From NCBI GenBank assembly GCA_910574455.1, contig CAJSYZ010000012.1, forward strand, positions 1,481,317-1,545,316: DNA of 64,000 bases, given 5' to 3'. Made by a program: the position numbers and the translations under genes. This DNA is from Trichaptum fuscoviolaceum. Its lineage: Eukaryota > Basidiomycota > Agaricomycetes > Hymenochaetales > Trichaptaceae. Below, piece by piece: positions 33,977-42,834 of this stretch; positions within the stretch are counted from its first letter, which is position 1; each line of letters begins with the position of its first letter. The notes under the pieces are model-generated. The model was not told the DNA's origin and searched no databases. It was given only the letters and a program-made list of their open reading frames with translations.

Positions 33977-35969
33977 TCACGGTGTGCCAGTCCTGGGTAT
34001 AACACGATAATACCACTTCTGCGCCGACTTTTCATGTATGGGTTGGAGTCCTGAAGGACATACCACTGTTCCGTACCGATACTTGCATAGCCGGCATCGA
34101 AGATTCACTGTGCCTGAAGAGTTCTTTGAACTCTTTCCATCAAAATCCTTACGCCATGGCAGAATCAATCCACATTTGATGCAAGAAATGTCCGGAAGGG
34201 TGCCATAAGGACGACTGGTTCCAGAACCCCATATGTACGTGCGCCAGCCATCGACACTGAAGAGGTTGATGTGAGCGTGACTCCCAACATCACTACCAGC
34301 AAGATGCTTCTCCAACGCATGGACGAAAGATTTACGGGACATAAAAATCTCATAGAGAGTCTCCGTCACAAGATGCGTGGCGAGGCTCGGTTGAAACTTT
34401 TCCGCAACAAAAGACATGATATTCTTCACAATACCGCTGGAATTGAAAGAAGGTTAGAGGTAAGAATATAACTCAGATAGTTAGGCCCTCACCGTGCAGT
34501 CAGATCGTGTATGTTTGACATCTGGAGGGGACTCTTAACATAAGACCCACAACAGTTTAACACCAACGTGGTCTCACGCTCGAACAGAAAGTTCTCAAGG
34601 TCATGTAAAATCAGCCAATTGAAGAACTGAAAAACGTCAGGAAGGGCCATTCACGAATGGGATCATGCTGCTTACTTCATCAAAGTCAGTGGCACCATGG
34701 ACGGTGTGGTAAATCAGCCCTTCCGGGTTTGTGTGAGAGTTGATGAAGACGAGAACCCTCTTGAAGCGACGGTAACTGATGTCGGAATGGACTTCCGACA
34801 GCACCCTTTCCCGTTTTTCCTCCAGATCGGTGTTTTCATTGTCAAAAGTAATATGCACATAGCGCAGCTATCAATCAAAATAAAGACGAGTCGGTTGCAA
34901 CACAAACGGAAAAACTCACATCTTCTGATTTCTGTTGATACGAAGACTTCAATATGTGATAGAAGATTCTGCCCATTTCGAGATGCTCCACAGAAGATAG
35001 TGTGAGATTAATGATGAGTAAAGGAGAAGTGTTCACTCCTGATCTGTAATCACGAACGGAGCAGGGACGGCGAATTTCCCACTACGGAAATTGATCAACA
35101 AGACATCTTTATACTGAATTTGCAGAACCCACTGGATATTTGCATGGCGCGTTACCGGGCGTATACACCGTGTTCACATGTTTGTTCCAGCACGAGGGAC
35201 AGCTGAAGTTCTGCTTTTTCGTCTCCTCGACCATAACACAGTCGGAACACATGGCGAGTGGGCAACTGTTTTTGGTACAGGGATAGAGTTCACCGCCATC
35301 GTGACACCAGCAGCAATGCTACAGACAGGAGGTTAATAAGTGCTTGGAATATGTCAACCAATACTCACATCATCTGTCTTCGTTAATAAAAGAAAAGTAG
35401 AATTGACATAAGCCGAAACGTCTTGTACCCTGTGAAACAGTCGCTCACCTGTCCGCTATCCATACCGAAGTCAATCTCCATAGCTGCCGGATCCAGCGTG
35501 CTTTGCCTATTCATATTGAGTTCGGGCTTGGGAGGTAGTGGATGGAATGGTGCGGAGTTTTGCGCCACATGGCCGCCATCGCTTCCAGTGGATATTTCTT
35601 CAAGAGACAATCAGATGAGAGGACGAAGATAACAGTTATATGATACACACACCTATGTCATCGGAAGGCGTAATCAGCATTGCAGGCGCCTTTCCTCCAG
35701 TAATCACTGTAAGCACAGAAGGTAAATGGGACGAAAATAAGCCGACACAAAATACAGTAGCTCACATGACCTTCGTGGTACATGTCCAGTAATCACTGTA
35801 AGCACAGAGGGTAAGTGGGACGAAAATATGCCGACACAAGATACGATAACTTACATGGCCTTCGTGGTGCATCCCCACCCACTGACGATCGTGTTCCTCC
35901 ACCCCTCTTAGCCCCATTGCCACCTCCACGACCTCCGCGACCCCGTCCACCACTTCTTGCGGGGGCCAT
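33977..35969 (-). CDS. Transposon-borne protein with Cys-rich zinc finger
   Basis: Multi-exon gene read from MAPARSGGRGRGGRGGGNGA (RGG-rich, possibly RNA or DNA binding) at 35969 to the stop at 33977. An early 30-nt mini-exon (35766-35795) and exon 35653-35706 follow. Further exons encode EISTGSDGGHVAQNSAPFHP; a PHD/ADD-like finger with CWCHDGGELYPC, CPLAMCSDC and FSCPSCW (about 35.32-35.17 kb); then LRYVHITFDNENTDLEEKRE and NSHTNPEGLIYHTVHGATDF. The C terminus has two more CxxC pairs (ISCIKCGLILPW; LRCRLCKYRYG). Short N-terminal and middle exons make some junctions tentative. The finger class suggests chromatin or histone-tail reading, but the family as a whole is unknown to me. It is separated from the 30660-33455 gene by about 520 bp on the same strand. 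Confidence 0.6.
35700..35875. repeat. Tandem duplication of an intron with mini-exon
   Basis: Two adjacent copies of about 88 bp (roughly 35702-35789 and 35790-35877), each containing an exon end reading CACGAAGG-CAT on the minus strand, a complete GT..AG intron with a GTGTCGGC..ATTTTCGTCCCA core, and the following exon start TGATTACTGG. Spliced in frame they insert ten residues (LITGHVPRRS). Confidence 0.8.
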
Positions 35970-36483
35970 TGGAAGAGAAGCTAAGGGAAAGGGCAAGAAC
36001 GACATGGACGTCAGTACTGGTCATCCTTGCGCCAAGCTCTTCGAGCTAGGCTCCGGATCCAGGTGTCCATGAAGATGAAGAAGGAAAGGATACAGACTTC
36101 TGCTGTATGACAATAATAGTGAGAGATGGCAATAACAAGTAATAGATCGAGATAGCGGAAGCAAATTTGCTGTCCGATGTGAAGACACGGAAGCAAAAGT
36201 TAAGTTGAACTGTAGGCGAAAATTGCCACGCCGTTGCATGAATTATGTAAGCACGGCGTTCGAGATTTTTGCCTAAGTTCCGTTGTTCACTCAAGCTTTC
36301 CTTCATCACCACCTCGCCACTAGCATGCACTGCGCGAAGCGCAATGTACAGCCTTCAATGTCTCTTCATCATTTGTTCCTCGCGTTGGGCATTTCCTTAT
36401 CACCTTCTTCTTTTCCTTATGAACTCAACTGACACTGTGCGAAGCGCAATGTCCCGTGTTGAGTCTCATGTTTATCTCGTGCT
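35970..36483. other. Transposon interior without a supported gene
   Basis: Upstream region of the zinc-finger gene. A near-repeated phrase (GCGAAGCGCAATGT) occurs at about 36334 and 36437. No gene can be supported. Confidence 0.4.
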
Positions 36484-36893
36484 CTTCCCCTTCCTCTGGC
36501 TGTGGCCACCCGAACATGTCTGCGGAACGTGTTCTTCCCCTTCCTCTGGCTGCGGCCACCCGAACATGTCTGCGGAACGTGTTCTTCCCCTTCCTCTGGC
36601 TGCGGCCACCGAACATGTCTGCGGAACGTGTTCTTCCCCTTCCTCTGGCTGCGGCCACCGAACATGTCTGCGGAACGTGTTCTTCCCCTTCCTCTGGCTG
36701 CGGCCACCGAACATGTCTGCAGAACGTGTTCTTCCCCTTCCTCTGGCTGCGGCCTCCCGGACGCCTCTGCGGAATGCGTCTTTCCCCTCAACATGGCTGC
36801 GGCCACCCGGACGCCTCTGCGGAAGGCGTCTTTTCCCTCAACATGGCGCGGCCACCTCGGACACATCTGCGGACAGTGTTCATTCCTTGCCTC
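36484..36893. repeat. Minisatellite, eight 49-51 bp units
   Basis: Eight head-to-tail units built on TTCCTCTGGCTGCGGCCACC and GAACATGTCTGCGGAACGTG. Units 1-5 are nearly identical; units 6-8 carry GGACGCCTCTGCGGAA instead and have CAACATGG in place of CCTCTGG. The G+C-rich array stands out from the A+T-rich surroundings. All frames are open through it, so overlapping open frames here are by-products of the repeat. Confidence 0.88.
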
Positions 36894-38186
36894 AGGACTC
36901 ATCCCCTTTTCTTAAGGTTGAGGCCTCGCAAGTGCGTATGTGGAATGCCCTGTCCACTTCAAGGGTCTGCTACCACCTTAATGGAACAAGCAGACTACAC
37001 CCACATCTCCGTCCCCACTGGCCGCGACCACCTTATGGGCCTCTATGGTAAGTGCCATCTTCACTCCGACGAACGTACCAGGCTCAGTTCTTATACCAGG
37101 ACACCATGGGAGTTCGTGACGGGTGAAGGGAGGGACCTTGTGACTGTTTGGATGAAGGAAGTCTATTCGTGAGTGAATACACGGCTTACAAGTGCGCGGC
37201 GAACTCATTAGAAGCTATCACCCCTATCAGCTTTCATTAGATACGCTGCTGTGATTCAGTTACTCGGACCATCTAATGCTCCGATGCAAGATAGGCAGCT
37301 ATTCCAACACACGTTGTGATGCAATATCAAGGGTGGCTCTAATTCAAGTGCTCCGTTTCCAAAAGGGTAAGTGATCCAACACACATCATGATGTATGTCC
37401 GTCAATGATAACCCGTTATAAAGCCGCAATCATGCTACATCTTTGAGTGTGGCAACTATAGGTCAGATGAAGCTAAGTAGCTCATGTTTATAATTCTTAT
37501 CATGATACGACGTTGATGTTACTATTTCATAACAGTTCAGTGATTGTAAAATGATGTTTTATAAGAGGAATGTAGGACAGACCTGTCGCCTTTATGACCA
37601 TGTGTAATATTATGCTATTTAATGCACTTATTTCCAACTGTGATGTGTCGACCTCCTCTTTTCATCGCCATAGGAACAGTGATATTTAGCAGAGCGAACC
37701 AATGATCCTTTTATGGCCCTTGTGGAACATGAGTATAAATATTGCAGTGGTTACCTATGCCCTAGCATGATTTTCGGCAGAGTTTTAACAAACAAACACA
37801 AAACCCGTCGTCCATCTTCTCGCTTTGGGCAAATTTTGTGCATGCGCAACAAATGCCTTCAACTTTCTTTCCATTCCAGTGGCACAAATGTCTGCGTAGG
37901 ATTGCCTGACAATGCTGTTCCGTGTAACTACTCTTACCCTCAATGCTCTCGCCATTCGGGAAAAGCGGGTTAGAAGGGCTCAGAAAGTCCACTTTTCGCC
38001 GCCTCGTTTGAAATCACCACCCTGGAGCTTGATCGCGGACCCAAGCTTTCCGGGGCAATGGTCATGAATATCTGCTGTGTTTTGGATCTTGGCCTGGAAC
38101 TATTTAAGCTGTCGCAAGATCTGTTACACCTCTTCGTCAAGGACCAGTGCCTCCCTCAGCTTCTTCCCGCACTATCGTCTGACAGC
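36894..38186. other. Transposon interior without a supported gene
   Basis: A short plus-strand coding-like segment begins at about 36981 (MEQADYTHISVPTGRDHLMG) and reaches a possible donor at 37047, but no continuation is convincing. The following 1.1 kb is A+T-rich with no supported feature. Confidence 0.4.
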
Positions 38187-38532
38187 ATGTCTTCTTTCGA
38201 GACCTTTAAACAGCAGTTTCATGGGGATATCATCACCTCTGAGCACCCTGAATACGAGCAAGCCATATCACAGTGGTCAGCCTGCTCGGTCAAGAGGGCA
38301 AGGATCGTTGCCTTCCAGAATGACGAAGACATTGCGACCCGCTATCAAGTAAGCCTCTTCCGAAAATATCCCTCTTGCCGTTCGTGGTAGTGGTCATAGT
38401 GCTTCTGGTGCATCATCAGTCGAAGCTGGTGTTGTCATTGACCTATCGCGATACCTAAATGGCGTACGCATTGATGCTGACAAGAAGCTTGCATACGCCG
38501 GCGGAGGAGCATTATGGGCGACTGTCGAAAAG
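38187..38532 (+). pseudogene. FAD-linked oxidoreductase fragment (captured)
   Basis: The sequence begins MSSFETFKQQFHGDIITSEH and runs through an N-terminal FAD_binding_4 (berberine-bridge/GlcD-like) domain: FQNDEDIAT, then, one base out of frame and past a TAA at 38350-38352, IPLAVRGSGHSASGASSVEA, VVIDLSRYLNGVRID and AYAGGGALWATVEK. The RGxGHS flavin-binding motif is clear. Similarity stops abruptly at 38532, where about three quarters of such an enzyme would still follow. The frame change near 38336-38340 plus the stop show decay. It lies about 370 bp inside the right inverted repeat, mirroring the helicase relic on the left, consistent with capture of a host-gene piece by the element. Confidence 0.75.
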
Positions 38533-38901
38533 GTTGTTCTCTGAGATACCATACATAGTATGTATTAATGCGTTGGAGTAGATTTGTGTTAATTTCTTGT
38601 GCAAGCAGAAGACTCAATGTCACTTCTTACAGAAATGCTCAGTGCCAAAGTACTCGACTTAGGATGTGTCCCTATAAACGTTGCAGTCGATCATATGAGT
38701 AAGTGATTGTACATGTCTTGGTTGAATGCAGATACCATTGTTTGTATCATTTCAGACAGAGAGAATAAGGCTGCATGAAGTCGCAGCAAGTCTGCCTCGC
38801 AATAATTACAGTATACGTGGTCAACAACTCTTCATCCACGCGCAATTGAAATTTTCTCCAAACGCCGTTTTGCGTTTCCGTTACAATATTCTACTTTCAG
38901 A

Positions 38902-39929
38902 GAGCTTTCGAATCGTGGTAGTTTCGTAGAAAACGGATCAGTGGTTGAGGAGATATAGCATATTCTGTCCTAGTTGTTCTGTCAAGGTTGACTTCGAATT
39001 CTTGCAGGTTGACTTGCATTACTTGCCTCGGTTGGTTCCGAATACTTTCAGGGTGACTTCGAATTCTTGCAGGTTGACTTGCATTACTTGCCTGGGCTGG
39101 TTCCGAATACTTTCTGGGTGACTTGCAATTCTTGCAGGCTGACTTGGTTTACTTTACAAGGCTGACTTCGAATACTTTTGGGTTGACTTATATTTCTTGT
39201 AGGCGGACTACTATTACTTAGACAGGTTGATAACAAATACTTTCTGGGTGTGTTGAAATACTCAAAGGTTGACTTACATTACTTTTGGGCTGACCAGTAT
39301 TTCTGAAGGGGTAGTTTGCATTACTCGTCAAGGTTGACTTCAAATACTTTCAGGCTGACTTACATATCTTGAATGCTGACTTGCAATATATGTTTCGGCT
39401 GGTTTCAAATTCTTTTAGGCTGTTTTAGAATTCTTTCAGGCTGACTTATATTTATTGCAGGTGGCCTTGCAATACTCAGACGGGTTGATATTGAATACTT
39501 TCTGGGTGACTTGTATTTTTGACAGGCTGATTTGTGATACTCTGTTGGGCTGGCTCCCATTACTTACAGGATGAGTTACATTACTTGGATCGGTTGGATT
39601 CAAATACTTTTAGTTTGATTTGCTTTACTTTGGCGGGTTGATATGGAAAACTTCGAAATGTTGACTTCCATTTTGAAAACGGCTGACCTCTATTTTTAAA
39701 CTGGCTGATATCTAATTCGAAAATGGTTGACTTCTATTTTGAAAAAGGTTGACGCATATTTAAAAAGAGGTTGACTTGGAATACTATTTTGGGTTGATAT
39801 CAATTACTTCCTACTAAACAAGAAGGTTGACTTCGATTACTTCCTTGGGTTGACTTCGATTACTTTAAAAGGTTGACCTCAATCCCGAACGGGTGACCTC
39901 AATATGTTCAGGGCAGACTCCTATTTTCG
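38902..39929. repeat. Right terminal inverted repeat, motif array
   Basis: Reverse-complement counterpart of 18025-18928. The inner edge GAGCTTTCGAATCGTGGTAG followed by GATATAGCATATTCTGTC matches the left inner edge with a few differences. It is followed by about 30 degenerate units around AGGTTGACTT, then the outer tip GGGCAGACTCCTATTTTCG. It is about 120 bp longer than the left repeat, with independent unit gain and loss. Confidence 0.85.
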
Positions 39930-39938
39930 ATTTATGAT
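39930..39938. repeat. Target-site duplication, right copy
   Basis: ATTTATGAT, identical to 18016-18024, immediately outside the right end of the transposon. Confidence 0.88.
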
Positions 39939-40080
39939 CTCACTGCAGGTTCACCCAAAATAGTAGTAACTCTCAACTCGGAGCTGAATCAATCTAAAAG
40001 TTTATTTCCGGCCTGCAAGTCTTGTCTAAGCTTCTACTCTTACTTTCACTTTACTTTCAGTGTCAGCGGTCCCGGACAAC

Positions 40081-42524
40081 ATGGCAGCGACAAAGACTGG
40101 AAAGAAGAGAGCTGCACCTTCGCAATCTAACATTCCGCACAAGAAAAAGAAAATCATAGAAAGCAAACTACCGAAAGCTGCTGCCAAGCCTGCTGCTGTC
40201 GAGAAGAAAGCGACCATACGCAAGAAGCCTATCACTGCACCTATTAGAAACGAAAGTGATACAGAGGAAGAGGATGCGAGTGAGAGTGAGGGTAAGGAAT
40301 TCGGAAATCTGGGAAACGAAATGGAGGCCGAGGAAGAACAGGAGGTAGAAGACGAGATGAATATTGCCGGACCCAAGGACTCTCGGAATGGTCCAAATAG
40401 TGAGTATTCTCTGAAGCTCTCTGTGTAATATAGCTATAATTAACGTATGTTTAGGTGCAAAAGAGTCGCACAAGGCGCAAAAAGCTTTGCAGCAGGAGCG
40501 CCGAGCTGCAAAACAGCATTCCGCTTTGCTCGCCGATGCGAAAGCACTGTGGTCGAAAGCACGGCAAAAGAATGTACCTAAAGAAGAACGACAGAAGTAT
40601 GTCAAGCAACTTATGGATGTTGTACGGGGGAAGGTGCAAGACGTTGTCTTCAAACACGACGCAAGTCGAATTATCCAGACCATTGTCAAGTATGGTGGAC
40701 AGGAAGAACGGGACGAAATTGCTGCAGAATTGAAGGGCAAGTACAAGGAGCTGGCACAGAATAAGTATTCCAAAGTACGCTTGAGTTCACTTTCCATCCT
40801 TTCCAACTCGAGGCTGAAGTAATGTCATTTCTTGTCGCAGTTCCTTGTCACAAAGCTTATTCGAAGTTGCCCCTCTCATCGGACGTCCATCCTCCTCGAA
40901 TTCAAGGGACATGTAGTGCGACTCCTTCTTCATCGTGAATCGTCCAGCGTCATAGCTGATGCATATGAGCTCTATGCAAACGCCTTCGAACGAGCTATTC
41001 TTCTGTTTGACATCTATGGCAAGGAAGTTACTCTATTTACGCCGGCTCTGAGTAAAGGCAAGGCTGTCAGCGAGGCCGAGAAGGAGGAGATAAAGAAAGG
41101 TTTAAAGGGTGTCTTGGAAAAGGCAGATGGGGAGAAGAGGAAGCGAATACTTGCTTCACTGAAGGAAAAACTGATTCACATGTACGTGACTTTCCATCGC
41201 TCTCCCATCTCAAGTTATTGACTGGTGGGGCATAGACTGAATAATACTGAGAAGGGTGCAGTATCGCATGCTATCTTCCACCGTGCCCTATGGGAATATT
41301 TGTCGCAACTTAACGAGCTGGATAATGAAGAGGAAAAGGACAAGCTACGCCGGGAGCTTTTCGAAGCGTGAGTTATTGTTATTGTTCAATTTGCTTTACC
41401 ATACATGTGAATGCGGATCTCTCTAGATCACAGGAAGTCCTTGCTGAGATGGTGCATACGAAGGACGGAAGCCGTGTAGTCCGTGAATTCATTGTGCAAG
41501 GTTCAGCAAAGGTACGTTCACAGCTAGCCGCTAGCTATAGGAGTGCTTATAACCGGTTCCTAGGATCGGAAACAAATTGTGAAAGTCTTGAAGCCCCATG
41601 TTCAGCGTATCTGTACAGATGATGAAGCTCAGTTGGTCCTCTTCACAGCATTGGATACGATAGAGTAGGTGTTTTCACACACACAGTAGTCGATGTAATC
41701 TCACTCGCCTATTTCTACAAGCGACACCAAACTCAGTGGAAAGTCACTAGCTGCGGAGGTTGTTGCCCAAGCATCTACATTGTACTCCTCTCCCCAGGGC
41801 CGGCGAGCTATCCTATACCTTCTTGTTCCTCGCTCTAGACGACACTTCACACCCGCACAGGTTGCACTACTCGCTGAGACGGATCCTATCAAGGCTAAGA
41901 CGAGCAAGAAAGATGACAACACACGGCAGAATGAAATTCTAAAATTTGCTAGCGAAGGCCTATTATCCTTGGTCGAAACTCCAGATAAAGCGGAGGAGCT
42001 TCTAAGAGATCCGGGAGGAAGCTTGCTATTGACAGAAATTATGCTTTATGCCGAAGGAGGTATGTTCATGCATTTTTGTTATCAAAGAAAAGATCCTTAC
42101 CTTTAGTTATTCAACAGATAAGTCGAAGGCAATAAAGTCCCTTATCAGCCTCCTACAACAACTCTATCCTTCCCCCGACGATTCAAAACCTCATGTCATC
42201 GACGTCCCACACTCGTGTAGAGTATACAAAACGCTTCTTCAAGGCGGACACTACTCTATCCAAGAGAAGGCCGTTAACCACGCCCCGCTCTTTACTCCGG
42301 CAGCATTTGCCTCAGAGTGGTTACAATCTATGGGGAAAGAAAACACACAAGCTATGTGTCTTGGCGGAGGCGCGTTTGTTCTTTCTGCTCTCTGTGAACA
42401 GGTTAAGAGAGAGGGCTCCCAGAAGGAAAAAACAACTTTGAAGGAATGGTTCGACGAGTCTTTTGTGAAGAAACTGAATGACTCGGACGCAAAAGGTCGA
42501 CAAGTGCTGATAGATTCCCTATAG
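40081..42524 (+). CDS. PUF6: PUF6-like Pumilio-repeat (CPL domain) protein
   Basis: Eight exons (40081-40399, 40455-40774, 40841-41181, 41236-41367, 41427-41511, 41564-41664, 41722-42059, 42118-42524) give 680 aa. The protein is the Puf6/PUM3 (Penguin) type, a nucleolar RNA-binding factor for large-subunit ribosome assembly that in yeast also represses ASH1 mRNA. A basic then acidic N terminus (TGKKRAA, KKKKII, EEEDASESEGKE) precedes Pumilio-like repeats (VVFKHDASRIIQTIVKYG; VLAEMVHTKDGSRVVREF) and a C-terminal CPL region (ILYLLVPRSRRHFTPAQ; GGAFVLSALCEQV). Size and order fit the family. The transposon ends only 142 bp before the ATG, so promoter or 5' UTR elements may come from the inverted repeat. 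Confidence 0.9.
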
Positions 42525-42834
42525 CCAAACTACTACATATGTATTCACATTGTTCTTACGTTGATACAGCAGTCTTCTCATATTCCTTCCATTCGTTTTA
42601 GAAATGTAAAAGTATATTAGTAGCCTAATAGCCTTCGCATACGATGAAACTCGCAGAATTGTCGTTTCGTCTAATAATTTATCGAAGAACATCAAGGACT
42701 ACTACAAGGACAAAGTAGGGGTTCAACAATAGGGATAAGGTATAACAACTCGATAGACATCTAGTATTTAATAGTCTGAGAGGGGGATGGCACCAGTATA
42801 ACATCGACGTTAATATCACACTCGTAGACAGTCG
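42525..42834. other. Convergent 3' flank of PUF6 and UBA2
   Basis: 310 bp between two converging stop codons, A+T-rich. It presumably holds both poly-A sites; no gene is present. Confidence 0.5.

Larger units (their letters stand above)
18025..39929. mobile_element. 21.9-kb Mutator-like (MULE) DNA transposon with cargo
   Basis: The boundaries rest on three agreeing observations: an identical 9-bp flank (ATTTATGAT), similar outer tips (GGGCAGACTCC-ATTTT read outward from both ends), and long inverted repeats at 18025-18928 and 38902-39929. Inside are a MULE transposase with a SWIM finger and two Ulp1-type protease domains (21360-28593), four further multi-exon genes (20696, 29220, 30660 and 33977 starts), two decayed host-gene fragments beside the repeats, and minisatellites. 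Most fungal MULEs known to me are a few kb, so this is unusually large. It lies between DNA2 and PUF6. The intact target duplication argues for a fairly recent insertion. Whether it is still mobile depends on the transposase frame, which has one uncertain splice. Confidence 0.88.

Noticed and set aside
36269..37172. Frames of up to 260 codons on both strands
   Set aside because: They run through the 49-51 bp minisatellite, which is free of stops in every frame; most of the length is repeat.
13687..39938. DNA2 considered as a helicase carried by the transposon
   Set aside because: The target duplication and inverted repeat begin about 200 bp after the DNA2 stop, and DNA2 is complete and a conserved single-copy host gene.
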